From assembly GCF_001421745.1 (NCBI RefSeq), contig NZ_LMKW01000010.1, positions 215,131 through 279,130 on the forward strand: DNA of 64,000 nucleotides. The letters are read 5' to 3'. Each line of letters begins with the position of its first letter. Position 1 is the stretch's first letter. Under the pieces are notes generated by a model, which was given only the letters and a program-made list of their open reading frames with translations, did not search any database and was not told the origin of the DNA. A program made the translations under genes and the position numbers. The stretch is from Sphingomonas sp. Leaf230. Lineage in GTDB: Bacteria > Pseudomonadota > Alphaproteobacteria > Sphingomonadales > Sphingomonadaceae. This document shows positions 32,472 through 41,188 of the stretch, one piece after another.

Positions 32472-33778
32472 CCGGTGCATCGACGGACGGCCCGAAGATC
32501 GACCGCCGCTTCGCGCTGATGTTCCTCGTGATGCTGACGATCGCCGCGGGGAATACAGCACTGCAATCGGTCCTGCCGGCACTCGGGCGGTCGCTCGGGG
32601 TGGCCGATAGCGCGGTCGCCGCGGCGTTCTCGGTCTCGGCGTTGCTGTGGGTGATCGCCGCGCCGTTCTGGGCGAACCGGTCTGACAAGCACGGCCGGCG
32701 CGCGATGATCCTGCTCGGTGTCGGTGGGTTCAGCGTGTCGCTGACCTTGTGCGGCGTGTTCCTGCTGGCCGGGATCAACGCCTGGATCGGCGGCACGACC
32801 GCGTTCCTGTGCTTCATCGGCGGCCGGCTGATCTACGGCACGTTCGGCGCGGCCGCACCGCCGGCCGTGCAGGCGCTCGTCGCCGGCGAGACGACGCGCG
32901 AGGAGCGGACGAAGGCGCTGACATTGCTCGCCTCGGCATTCGGGCTCGGCACCATATTGGGGCCGGCGATCGCGCCGTATTTGATCCTCGGCTCGATCGG
33001 CGGGGTCGAGATCGGGCTCGCCGGCCCCGCGTTCCTGTTCGCGGTGTTCGGCGTGGCGGTTTGGATCACGGTGCGGCGGATGCTGCCCGACGACAAGATC
33101 GTCGCCCCGCACGAGACGCACGGCGCGAGTTCGGCCTATCCCTCGATCGGCGGCGCCCCGACCGGCGCGTCGGTTGCCGCCGCGACCGGATCGCATGTCG
33201 AGCATGTGGGGTATACCGATCCCCGCATCCGCGCGTGGATGATCGCCGGGTTGGTGATGGGCCACGCGCAGGCGATGACGGGGCAGGCGATCGGCTTCCT
33301 AGTGATCGACCGCCTCCACCTCGCCCCCGCCCTCGCGCTGGAGCCGACCGGCATCGTCCTGATGATGGGCGCAGGCGCCGCGCTGCTCGCGCAATGGGGC
33401 ATCATCCCGCGCCTCAACATGACCCCGCGGCAACTCGTGCTGACCGGTCTCGTACTCGCGGCCGTCGGCACAGCGCTGACCGGCATCGCCACGTCGCTTT
33501 ACACGATCGCGACCGCCTATGCGCTGGCGAGCCTTGGCTTCGGCTTCACGCGACCGGGGTTCACGGCGGGCTCTTCGCTGGCGGTCGGTGCAAGCGCACA
33601 AGGCTCGGTCGCGGGCAAGGTGACGTCGATCAACGGCGCGAGCTTCGTACTGGGGCCCTCGATCGGCGTCGGCCTGTACGAGGCACAGCACTCCCTCCCC
33701 TATCTCGTCGCGGGCGCGGCCTGTGTCGTGATGATCGCCTATGCCTGGGTTTCGCTGCGTGATGCGAAGGACGTTTAG
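32468..33778 (+). CDS. MFS transporter
   Basis: This 436-residue protein has about 12 predicted membrane helices. The loop 2-3 motif FWANRSDKHGRRAMILLG is the MFS A-motif (G-x-x-x-D-x-x-G-R-R type), and ASAFGLGTILGPAIAPYL is motif C of drug-proton antiporters. A hydrophilic central loop at about 215-255 separates the halves. It is probably an efflux permease; the substrate is unknown. It is translationally coupled to the ABM gene and convergent with the TetR regulator gene. Confidence 0.9.
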   Translation: MTGASTDGPKIDRRFALMFLVMLTIAAGNTALQSVLPALGRSLGVADSAVAAAFSVSALLWVIAAPFWANRSDKHGRRAMILLGVGGFSVSLTLCGVFLLAGINAWIGGTTAFLCFIGGRLIYGTFGAAAPPAVQALVAGETTREERTKALTLLASAFGLGTILGPAIAPYLILGSIGGVEIGLAGPAFLFAVFGVAVWITVRRMLPDDKIVAPHETHGASSAYPSIGGAPTGASVAAATGSHVEHVGYTDPRIRAWMIAGLVMGHAQAMTGQAIGFLVIDRLHLAPALALEPTGIVLMMGAGAALLAQWGIIPRLNMTPRQLVLTGLVLAAVGTALTGIATSLYTIATAYALASLGFGFTRPGFTAGSSLAVGASAQGSVAGKVTSINGASFVLGPSIGVGLYEAQHSLPYLVAGAACVVMIAYAWVSLRDAKDV

Positions 33779-33793
33779 GCTGAATCAGGCCGG

Positions 33794-34441
33794 TTACGCA
33801 TCGGACCTGCCATGACATGCCACTGCGTCGAGCAAAATCCCTTCCAGCCGACGGACGATCCGCACGAACGCGGCCTCCTCACGCAAAGCGCGCGCCAGGA
33901 CGATCGCGCCCTGAATCCCTGCAACCGTCTCTTCGGCGAGGCGCAGGGCTAGCGATGACGGAAGAGCGCTCGCTTCGAGGCAGTGCGCCAAGGCCGATAT
34001 CCAGCGGGAGAAATACCCGCTGATCCGGACTGCGAAAACGTCACCGGAGGCGCCCAAACCGAGCCAGCCGACGAGGCAGACCCTCCCCCCGGACTGGAAA
34101 TACGCCGTCACGTCCTCGATCATGGCGCCGATTGCCGATGCCGGGTCAGCCGCCTGCTCCAGCGGCACGAAGATCGTCATGGCGAACCAATCGTCTATCT
34201 CGGCGAGGACGGCGTCCATCATCTCCACCTTCCCGCCGGGAAAGAAGTTGTAGAGGCTGCCCTTGCCGAGCCCGGTCGCCTTCGAAAGCGTCGCCAGACT
34301 GGCGCCCTCGAAGCCATGTTCGCGAAACGCCTCGGCCAGTGCCGGAAGGGCGTCGGCGCGATCGGTCAGGATGCGTTTCGCGGTCAGAGGCCGAGGTCGC
34401 TTAGCGAGGGATGATCGTCGGGGCGACGGCCGAGCGGCCAA
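33794..34441 (-). CDS. TetR/AcrR family transcriptional regulator
   Basis: This protein of about 215 residues has an N-terminal helix-turn-helix ([20 protein letters not shown], then [14 protein letters not shown]) and a C-terminal ligand domain of the TetR_C type ending in [13 protein letters not shown]. No ATG exists before the HTH. The best start is TTG at 34441, which makes the gene overlap the end of the upstream DUF1348 gene by 58 bp; a CTG further in is possible. It is second in the DUF1348-tetR operon, whose promoter carries a palindrome fit for this repressor, so autoregulation is likely. Confidence 0.88.
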   Translation of the reverse strand: MAARPSPRRSSLAKRPRPLTAKRILTDRADALPALAEAFREHGFEGASLATLSKATGLGKGSLYNFFPGGKVEMMDAVLAEIDDWFAMTIFVPLEQAADPASAIGAMIEDVTAYFQSGGRVCLVGWLGLGASGDVFAVRISGYFSRWISALAHCLEASALPSSLALRLAEETVAGIQGAIVLARALREEAAFVRIVRRLEGILLDAVACHGRSDA

Positions 34442-34848
34442 TGGAACTTGCGGTCGCCTTCCGCGATCGCGCAGTCGTTGATCGAGGCGATGCGGCGCGC
34501 CATCAGCCCGGCATCGTCAAACTCCCAATTCTCGTTGCCATAGGAGCGGAACCAGTCGCCGGCGTCGTTGCGCCATTCATAGGCGAACCGCACCGCGATC
34601 CTGTTGCCGTCATGCGCCCAGACTTCCTTGATGAGGCGATAGTCGAGTTCCGCTGCCCATTTGCGCGTCAGGAAGGCGACGATCGCGTCGCGCCCGGTCA
34701 AGAATTCGGCCCGGTTCCGCCAGACGCTGTTGGGCGTGTAGGCCAGCGACACCTTGTCCGGATCGCGACTGTTCCACGCGTCCTCTGCCATGCGCGCCTT
34801 CTGCGCGGCGGTCTCATGCGTGAATGGAGGCAGTGGCGGTCGGGACAT
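34384..34848 (-). CDS. DUF1348 family protein (NTF2-like fold)
   Basis: This 154-residue protein has the DUF1348 pattern: [59 protein letters not shown] and the near-terminal [20 protein letters not shown]. The fold is NTF2/SnoaL-like. Members are small cytoplasmic proteins, often adjacent to TetR regulators, with no assigned reaction. It is the first gene of the operon, 20 bp behind an 18-bp operator-like palindrome, and its 3' end overlaps the tetR gene. Confidence 0.93.
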   Translation of the reverse strand: MSRPPLPPFTHETAAQKARMAEDAWNSRDPDKVSLAYTPNSVWRNRAEFLTGRDAIVAFLTRKWAAELDYRLIKEVWAHDGNRIAVRFAYEWRNDAGDWFRSYGNENWEFDDAGLMARRIASINDCAIAEGDRKFHWPLGRRPDDHPSLSDLGL

Positions 34849-34868
34849 GGCGGCACCTATCGATCAAC

Positions 34869-34886
34869 TTGTACCAAATGGTACAA
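34869..34886 (-). promoter_or_regulatory. TetR-type operator palindrome
   Basis: TTGTACC-AAAT-GGTACAA: perfect 7-bp arms around a 4-bp centre, 21-38 bp upstream of the DUF1348 ATG. This is typical of TetR/AcrR binding sites, and the co-transcribed TetR gene is the obvious candidate. The TTGTAC half may double as a -35 element. Confidence 0.75.
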
Positions 34887-34969
34887 CATGGCCATGCTGC
34901 GTGCAACGATGATCCGGTGGCAAGATCGCTCATCTTCCCACCCGACGGGAACCGGGTGGGAAGTAAGGG

Positions 34970-37243
34970 TCAGTCGTCCGCCTTGTTTGGGAACGCGAAG
35001 CCCAGGGGCTGGATGGCCGTCGCGTCCTGCTTCAGGCGGGCGGCCATCTGTTCGTATTCGCGTTCCGTCTCCGGGGTGACGCTAGCGCGCGACTCCTTCA
35101 GCGCGCCTTCGAAGTCGGCCATCGTCACGTCGGTCGAGTCGATCGAGCGGCGCAACGCCACCAAGCCGGCGCGGCGGACGACGTCCTCGAGGTCTGCACC
35201 CGAGAAACGGTCGGTGCGGTCCGCGAGACGGTCGAGATCGACGTCGGACGCGAGCGGCATCTTCTGCGTTTGGATGCCGAGGATGCGGCGGCGACCGGCC
35301 TTGTCGGGGACGCCGACGTAGACGAGTTCGTCGAACCGCCCCGGGCGCAGCAACGCCGGGTCGATCAGGTTGGGCCGATTGGTCGCGCCGATCACGACGA
35401 CCGATTGCAACTCCTCCAGCCCGTCCATCTCGGCGAGGATCGTGTTGACGACGCGCTCGGTCACCTGCGGCTCGCCAGCACCGCTGCCCCGTGCGGGCAC
35501 CAGTGAATCGAGCTCATCGATGAAGATCACGCACGGCGCGACCTGACGCGCGCGCTGGAAGAGGCGGGCGATCTGCTGTTCGCTTTCGCCATACCATTTG
35601 CTCAGCAGGTCTGACGATTTGGTGGCGATGAAGTTCGCCTCCGCCTCGCGCGCGACCGCCTTTGCCAGCAACGTCTTGCCGGTGCCGGGCGGGCCGTAGA
35701 GCAGGAAGCCCTTGGCCGGCCGGATGCCGAGGCGGCGAAACGCGTCGGGGTTCTTGAGCGGGAGTTCAACACCCTCCTTCAGCCGCATCTGCGCATCGTC
35801 GAGACCGCCGACGTCGGCCCAGCGTACGGTCGGCGCCTGCACCATGACTTCGCGCATCGCCGATGGCTGGACGCGCTTGAGCGCACCCAGGAAATCCTCG
35901 CGCGTGACCGACAATTCGTCGAGCACTTCGGGCGGGATCGTCCGCTCCTCGAGGTTGAGCTTCGGCATGATCCGGCGGACCGCCTCGATCGCCGCCTCGC
36001 GGGTCAGTGCGGCGAGATCTGCACCGACGAAGCCGTAGGTGGTGCGCGACAGCTCGTCGAGATCCACCCGGTCGCCGAGCGGCATGCCACGCGTGTGGAT
36101 GCCGAGGATCTCGCGACGGCCACGTTCGTCCGGCACGCCGACGACGATCTCGCGGTCGAACCTGCCCGGACGACGCAGCGCTTCATCGATCGCCTCGGGA
36201 CGGTTGGTGGCGGCGATAACGACGAGGTTCGCGCGCGATTCGATGCCGTCCATCAGCGTCAGCAACTGCGCGACGAGACGCTTTTCCGCCTCCCCCGACA
36301 CTTGGCCACGCTTTGGCGCGATCGAATCGATCTCGTCGATGAACACGATCGAAGGCGCTGCCTTCGCCGCTTCCTCGAAGACCTCGCGCAGGCGCGACTC
36401 GGACTCGCCATAGGCCGAACCCATGATCTCGGGGCCGTTGATCAGGAAGAACTGAGCATCGGATTCGTTGGCGACGGCGCGCGCGAGGCGCGTCTTGCCG
36501 GTGCCGGGAGGACCGTGCAGCAATACGCCCTTGGGTGGATCAACGCCGAGCCGCTGGAACAGTTCGGGGTAGCGGAGCGGCAGTTCGACCATCTCGCGCA
36601 ACTGGTCGATCGTCTGCGCCATGCCACCGATGTCGTCGTAGGTGACGTCGGCGCGGCGTGCGGCCTGTGGTTCCTCGTATTCGGAGCGCAGTTCGATCTC
36701 GGTATTCTCGTCGATGTGCACCACGCCCTTGGGGCTGGCGGCGATCACCGCGAGGCGGATTTCCTGGAGCGCGTACGCCGGCGCGTTCATGAACTGCTGG
36801 ACGCCCGGCGGCATGTTGCCGACGCGCTGATGCCCCGCGGTCGCGACGATATCACCCTGGCAGATCGGCCGGCCCAGGAACGTGCGCTTGAGCGCGTTGG
36901 TGGAACCCTGCAGGCGGAGATTCTGCTGCGCCGGCGCAAACACGACGCGCGTCGCCGGCTTCGATTCGGCCTTGCGCACCTCGACGTAATCGCCCGAGCC
37001 GACGCCGGCATTGGCCCGCTGGAGACCGTCGAGGCGGAGGATGTCGAGACCCTCGTCCTCCGGATACGGGCCGACGGCGCGCGCAGGCGTGTTCTGCTTG
37101 CCGAGGATCTCGATGACATCGCCCTCGCCGATACCGAGCGTCGCCATCAACGCGCGCGGGAGGTGCGCCAGGCCGCGGCCGCTGTCTTCGGGACGCGCGT
37201 TGGCGACCTGGATTTTGCGCGTGGGGATTTCGCTATCGGCCAT
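34970..37243 (-). CDS. CDC48/p97 family double-ring AAA ATPase
   Basis: This 757-residue protein has an N-domain with double-psi barrel ([20 protein letters not shown]) and beta-clam (about 1-190). D1 has Walker A GPPGTGKT (244-251) and Walker B IVFIDEID (299-306); D2 has Walker A GPPGTGKT (517-524) and Walker B VIFIDELD (572-579). Arg fingers lie in [10 protein letters not shown] and [10 protein letters not shown]. It is the full archaeal VAT / eukaryotic p97 layout, an unfoldase that segregates proteins for degradation. The D2 motif [15 protein letters not shown] is canonical. No proteasome or ubiquitin-like gene is in the window. A LysR gene diverges from it. Confidence 0.95.
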   Translation of the reverse strand: MADSEIPTRKIQVANARPEDSGRGLAHLPRALMATLGIGEGDVIEILGKQNTPARAVGPYPEDEGLDILRLDGLQRANAGVGSGDYVEVRKAESKPATRVVFAPAQQNLRLQGSTNALKRTFLGRPICQGDIVATAGHQRVGNMPPGVQQFMNAPAYALQEIRLAVIAASPKGVVHIDENTEIELRSEYEEPQAARRADVTYDDIGGMAQTIDQLREMVELPLRYPELFQRLGVDPPKGVLLHGPPGTGKTRLARAVANESDAQFFLINGPEIMGSAYGESESRLREVFEEAAKAAPSIVFIDEIDSIAPKRGQVSGEAEKRLVAQLLTLMDGIESRANLVVIAATNRPEAIDEALRRPGRFDREIVVGVPDERGRREILGIHTRGMPLGDRVDLDELSRTTYGFVGADLAALTREAAIEAVRRIMPKLNLEERTIPPEVLDELSVTREDFLGALKRVQPSAMREVMVQAPTVRWADVGGLDDAQMRLKEGVELPLKNPDAFRRLGIRPAKGFLLYGPPGTGKTLLAKAVAREAEANFIATKSSDLLSKWYGESEQQIARLFQRARQVAPCVIFIDELDSLVPARGSGAGEPQVTERVVNTILAEMDGLEELQSVVVIGATNRPNLIDPALLRPGRFDELVYVGVPDKAGRRRILGIQTQKMPLASDVDLDRLADRTDRFSGADLEDVVRRAGLVALRRSIDSTDVTMADFEGALKESRASVTPETEREYEQMAARLKQDATAIQPLGFAFPNKADD

Positions 37244-37314
37244 GTCGACTCCATTCGATCTCGTAGCGTCCGAGATAGGGGGCCGGTTCCAGCCTTGTCA
37301 GGGGTTGAAAACAC

Positions 37315-37345
37315 AAAAAAAGGGCCGGCCAATGAAGGCCAGCCC
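37315..37345 (-). terminator. orphan rho-independent terminator on the minus strand
   Basis: Read on the minus strand: GGGCTGGCC, 6-nt loop, GGCCGGCCC, then T7. It lies upstream of the CDC48 gene and points towards it. No annotated minus-strand gene precedes it, since the LysR gene is on the plus strand. Confidence 0.7.
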
Positions 37346-37410
37346 GTGAAAGTTTTTAGGAGAGGATGCCTGAAAGGCGAGGTCTTTTTGCGTCGAGACG
37401 GTTCGTGTTG
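37315..37410 (-). ncRNA. candidate small RNA or 5' leader ending at the orphan terminator
   Basis: Minus-strand DNA before the terminator holds an exposed pyrimidine stretch, GGCATCCTCTCCTAAAAA, that could pair with Shine-Dalgarno sequences as in some trans-acting sRNAs. The 5' end is a guess, and no convincing promoter was found. Alternatively the hairpin attenuates a long CDC48 leader. Confidence 0.3.
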
Positions 37411-37431
37411 CAAGTGCGAAGGGATCAGCTA

Positions 37432-37452
37432 CGATTGCGCTAACTGCAATCG
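37432..37452. promoter_or_regulatory. LysR-type (LTTR) box
   Basis: CGATTGC-N7-GCAATCG: perfect 7-bp arms with the T-N11-A signature, 57 bp before the LysR ATG. It is a probable site for autoregulation and possibly for control of the divergent transcript. Confidence 0.6.
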
Positions 37453-37508
37453 CATGCATGAATGCGTCCAGCGGCCATTGTCACACTCGTCGAGTCGAAA
37501 GAGGAATC

Positions 37509-38393
37509 ATGCGCAGGCTGCCGCCATTGGGGGCTATCGAGGCGTTCGTGCAGGTCGCGCGGCTGGGGTCGATCAAGGCCGCGGCCGAGGATCTGGCGCT
37601 GTCCGCACCTGCGCTCAGCCGGCGCGTGCAAAGCCTGGAACGGTTCATCGCCAAGCCGCTGTTTGCGCGGCGGCATCAGGCGATGGTGCTGAATGCGGAT
37701 GGCGAACGATTGCTGGCGCAGATCGCACCGGTGCTCGATTCGCTGTCGGACGCGGTCGAATCGCTGACCAGCACGACCGAAGTGCTGCGGTTGCGTCTTG
37801 GAATCCTGCCGCTCTATGCGTCGCAGAAGCTGTTTCCACGTCTGGGCGAGCTACGCACGTCGCACCCCGAACTGCACCTCGATATCGATACCGCGGCGCA
37901 TCTGGTGTCGCGGCTCGGCGATGGGCTCGACGCGGTGATCGCGCTGTCACGCGAGATCGATCCGTCGTTCTACGCGCGGCGGCTTGATCGGAACTCGGTC
38001 TATGTGATCGGTGCGCGGAGTTTGCTGGAGCGCGCGGACCCGGTCACGCGGCCCGAACAGCTCTCGACGCTGACGGCGCTGGTGCACCGCGACATGACGG
38101 ATACGTTCACGGCATGGCGGACGGCGGCGGGGCTCGACGATATCGAGCCTCTAGCGATCGATCATTTTGATTCGGGGGCGCTGATGCTGGAGGCAGCCGC
38201 GCAGGGGCTCGGCGTCGCGTTCATGCATGCGAGCCACTTCGAGGATGCGAACGATCCGCGACTGGTACGGTTGTTCGATATCGAGGTGGAGAGCCCGTAC
38301 AGCTACTGGTTCGTATGCCGCCCGCGGGCGTTGCAGACCAAGCCGGTCAAGCTGTTCCACGACTGGCTGATACGGACGGTGGCGGAGGTCTGA
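37509..38393 (+). CDS. LysR family transcriptional regulator
   Basis: This 294-residue regulator has a typical winged HTH at 4-62 (LPPLGAIEAFVQVARLGSIK; LSAPALSRRVQSLERFI) and a substrate-binding domain of GcvA-like type. The start ATG at 37509 has AGAGGA just upstream and begins at the conserved RRLPPLGAIEAF; the extension to 37458 is not supported. The effector is unknown. It diverges from the CDC48 gene, and a palindromic LTTR box lies between them. Confidence 0.93.
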   Translation: MRRLPPLGAIEAFVQVARLGSIKAAAEDLALSAPALSRRVQSLERFIAKPLFARRHQAMVLNADGERLLAQIAPVLDSLSDAVESLTSTTEVLRLRLGILPLYASQKLFPRLGELRTSHPELHLDIDTAAHLVSRLGDGLDAVIALSREIDPSFYARRLDRNSVYVIGARSLLERADPVTRPEQLSTLTALVHRDMTDTFTAWRTAAGLDDIEPLAIDHFDSGALMLEAAAQGLGVAFMHASHFEDANDPRLVRLFDIEVESPYSYWFVCRPRALQTKPVKLFHDWLIRTVAEV

Positions 38394-38399
38394 GCGCTA

Positions 38400-38506
38400 C
38401 TCCCCTCCCGCTTGCGGGAGGGGTCGGGGGGGGGCGTGCCTCGCGCACCGGGCGCCGGTACGTACGTCGCGCCCTCCCGTAGCCCCTCCCGCAAGCGGGA
38501 GGGGAA
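38400..38506. repeat. palindromic repeat, family D copy 2 (107 bp)
   Basis: CTCCCCTCCCGCTTGCGGGA and its near mirror CCCCTCCCGCAAGCGGGAGG bracket a core containing G9 and a CGCCGGTACGTACGTCGCG segment. It lies between the convergent LysR and cyclophilin genes. Confidence 0.85.
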
Positions 38507-38512
38507 TTCAGC

Positions 38513-38971
38513 TTACGCAGCGCGTGCCTTGACGATCTTGCCCGGCGTACGCGGCGGCTCGCCCTTTGGCAGCGCGTCGATCAGGTCCATGCCGTCGGTG
38601 ACTTCGCCCCAGACGGTGTACTGCTTGTCGAGGAAGCGCGCGTCGTCGAACACGATGAAGAACTGCGAGTTCGCCGTGTCGGGCTGGTTCGTGCGTGCCA
38701 TCGAGCACACGCCGCGGACGTGCGGCTCGGCCGAGAATTCCGCCTTGAGGTTGGGCTTGCTCGACCCACCGGTGCCGTCGCCGCGACCACCGTCACCGCC
38801 CTGCGCCATAAAGCCCGGGATCACGCGGTGGAAAGGTACGCCGTCGTAAAAGCCTTCGTTCGCCAGCTCGACGATCCGCTCGACGTGCTTGGGCGCCAGA
38901 TCGGGGCGCAACTTGATCGTGACGTCGCCGCCATCGAGGGTCAGCGTCAGCGTTTCGGGGGTGTCAGCCAT
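38513..38971 (-). CDS. peptidyl-prolyl cis-trans isomerase, cyclophilin type
   Basis: This 152-residue single-domain cyclophilin has catalytic FHRVIPGFMAQGGD with the key Arg, the loop GTGGSSKPNLKAEF, the SMARTNQPDTANSQFFIV core and TVWGEVTDGMDLID. There is no signal peptide, so it is cytoplasmic. It speeds proline isomerisation during folding. AGGAGA precedes the ATG. It stands alone, divergent from mgtE. Confidence 0.97.
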   Translation of the reverse strand: MADTPETLTLTLDGGDVTIKLRPDLAPKHVERIVELANEGFYDGVPFHRVIPGFMAQGGDGGRGDGTGGSSKPNLKAEFSAEPHVRGVCSMARTNQPDTANSQFFIVFDDARFLDKQYTVWGEVTDGMDLIDALPKGEPPRTPGKIVKARAA

Positions 38972-39079
38972 TCATGTTCTCCTGAATTGATGCGCGGCAG
39001 ATAGGGAGCCGCACTCCGACTGGCAAATGCACGCGCACCGCGTTAGGGCCCAACCGCGCATCTTTTAAGGGAGGCAGCC

Positions 39080-40489
39080 ATGAGCGAACTCGAGCTTCCC
39101 GAGGTCGAAACCGACACCCAGCCCGAAAACCAGCTCGATCGCGACGACCATCTGCGGCCGGAATTCGTGCGGGCGGTGCTCGATGCGGTCGAGGACGGCA
39201 ACGACGAGGCGGCGCGTACGCTGGTCGAGCCGTTGCACCCGGCCGACATCGCCGATCTGTTCGAGCTGACCCCGCAACAGGATCGCGCGGCGCTGGCGCG
39301 TGCCGTCACCGACCTGCTCGACGGCGACGTGTTCGCCGAGATGAACGATTACGTCCGCGAGGATCTGATCGACGCGCTCGAACCGCACCAAGTCGCCGAT
39401 CTCGCGTCCGAACTCGATACCGACGATGCGGTCGCGATCATCGAGGACATGGACGAGGACGAGCAACGCGCGGTGTTGCGTGCGCTCGATCCCGACGATC
39501 GCGCGGCGATCGAGGAGGCGCTGAGCTACGCCGAGGAGTCCGCCGGTCGCCTGATGCAGCGCGAGCTGATCGCGGTGCCCGAGCATTGGACCGTCGGCGA
39601 TGCGATCGATTATCTGCGCGGCCACGAGGAACTGACGACCGATTTCTGGGAAATCTTCGTCGTCGACCCTGCGCACAAGCCGATCGGCACATGCCAGCTG
39701 TCGTGGATGCTGCGCACCCCCCGCGGGATCGCGATCGCCGACGTGATGAAGCGCGAGCAGACGCTGATCCCGGTCGACATGGACCAGGAGGAAGTCGCGC
39801 TCCGCTTCCAGAAATACGCGCTGATCTCGGCTGCGGTGGTCGATCATGGCGGCCGGTTGGTCGGGATGATCACGGTCGACGATATCGTCCACATCATCTC
39901 CGAGGAGGCGGGTGAGGATACGCTGCGTCTGGCAGGCGCCGGCGATGGCGACATCAACGAGCCGATCCGGCTGACGGTGCGCACGCGGTTCACTTGGCTG
40001 GTGGTCAATCTCGGTACCGCGATGGTCGCGTCGTCCGTCGTAGGTCTGTTCCAGGGAACGATCGCGAGCTTTGCATTGCTCGCTGTGCTGATGCCGATCG
40101 TGTCGGGAATGGGCGGCAATGCCGGCACGCAGACGCTCGCCGTGGTGGTGCGCGCGCTGGCGACCAACCAGCTGACGAGTTCGAACACCGCGCGGATGAT
40201 CGGCCGCGAATTCCGCATCGCCGCCGCGAATGGCGTCATGCTGGGCGCGCTGATCGGACTTGGGACGTATGTTATTTTCCGCAATACCGACCTGTCGCTG
40301 GTGATTGCGGCGGCGATGCTGGTGAATAACATCACGGCGGGGCTGAGTGGCGTGCTGGTACCGGTGACGCTCGACAAGTTCCGGATCGACCCTGCGGTGT
40401 CGTCGGCTGTGTTCGTGACGACGATGACCGACACGATGGGGTTCTTCTCGTTCCTCGGGCTCGCGTCTTTGTGGGGTCTACACGGTTGA
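39080..40489 (+). CDS. mgtE: magnesium transporter MgtE
   Basis: This 469-residue protein has an acidic N-terminus, an MgtE_N superhelical domain (about 40-140, LVEPLHPADIADLFELTPQQ), a CBS pair (about 145-270) and a five-helix pore domain with PIVSGMGGNAGTQTLAVVVR. Magnesium binding by the cytoplasmic domains closes the channel when cytosolic Mg is high. The start has GGGAGG 8 bases upstream. It is followed after 31 bp by DUF1489 on the same strand. Confidence 0.97.
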   Translation: MSELELPEVETDTQPENQLDRDDHLRPEFVRAVLDAVEDGNDEAARTLVEPLHPADIADLFELTPQQDRAALARAVTDLLDGDVFAEMNDYVREDLIDALEPHQVADLASELDTDDAVAIIEDMDEDEQRAVLRALDPDDRAAIEEALSYAEESAGRLMQRELIAVPEHWTVGDAIDYLRGHEELTTDFWEIFVVDPAHKPIGTCQLSWMLRTPRGIAIADVMKREQTLIPVDMDQEEVALRFQKYALISAAVVDHGGRLVGMITVDDIVHIISEEAGEDTLRLAGAGDGDINEPIRLTVRTRFTWLVVNLGTAMVASSVVGLFQGTIASFALLAVLMPIVSGMGGNAGTQTLAVVVRALATNQLTSSNTARMIGREFRIAAANGVMLGALIGLGTYVIFRNTDLSLVIAAAMLVNNITAGLSGVLVPVTLDKFRIDPAVSSAVFVTTMTDTMGFFSFLGLASLWGLHG

Positions 40490-40520
40490 TCGTCCGGTAT
40501 TAACGCCCATTTCCAACGCT

Positions 40521-40925
40521 ATGCCGCTCCACCTCACCAAAGTCGCGTTCGGCGCGGAAAGCGTCAACCATCTGGCGGAGCGGCTCCGGCTGCGTGGCGA
40601 AGAGGGGCCGGTGTTCCTCACCACGCGCTATCTGCCCAAGCGGCATGAGGAGGTCGCTGGTCAGGGTTCGATGTTCTGGATTCTGAAGCACCAGCTGATC
40701 GCGCGCTCGCCGATCCTCGGATTTGGTGAAGCTGAAGAGGGCCGCGTCGCGATCCACATCGATCCGAAGCTGGTGCTGGTTCAAGCGCGGCCAAAGCGTG
40801 CGCATCAGGGGTGGCGGTATCTTGAGGGTGCGGATGCGCCGCTCGATCTGGGCGGCGATGCGACCGGGTTGGACGTGATGCCGCCCGCGCTGATGACCAA
40901 GCTGGCGGAATTGGCGCTCATTTAA
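40521..40925 (+). CDS. DUF1489 family protein
   Basis: This 134-residue protein matches DUF1489 throughout: MPLHLTKVAFGAESVNHLAE, FLTTRYLPKRHEEV, GSMFWILKHQLIARSPILGF and the HQGWRYLEGADAPLDL segment. It is an alphaproteobacterial conserved family without assigned function, lacking signal and membrane segments. It probably shares a transcript with mgtE (31 bp gap). Confidence 0.93.
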   Translation: MPLHLTKVAFGAESVNHLAERLRLRGEEGPVFLTTRYLPKRHEEVAGQGSMFWILKHQLIARSPILGFGEAEEGRVAIHIDPKLVLVQARPKRAHQGWRYLEGADAPLDLGGDATGLDVMPPALMTKLAELALI

Positions 40926-40978
40926 GGGGTGGGGCCCAGAACTCGTCGAGGTTCATCCCACCCGACGATGAACTCCAT

Positions 40979-41074
40979 CGTCATCCCCGCGCAAGCGGGG
41001 ATCCGTATCCTCAGAGGATAGCGATCTCAGTGAAAGGTCAGCCAGTATGGGTTCCCGCCTCCGCGGGAATGACG
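40979..41074. repeat. palindromic repeat, family B copy 3 (96 bp)
   Basis: CGTCATCCCCGCGCAAGCGG is mirrored by CCGCCTCCGCGGGAATGACG. Between the arms, ATCCTCAGAGGAT is a further small hairpin. It lies between the convergent DUF1489 and GIN-domain genes in an otherwise gene-free 263-bp gap. Confidence 0.85.
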
Positions 41075-41188
41075 ATACACGTTCGGAAGGTATGAGAGCC
41101 GATACGGATAGGGTAACTCGCTCGATCCAGATGCCGATTTTGCCCGCGAGAGGTCGGTGTGGATGGGGCAGCAGCACACTATCCTCTT

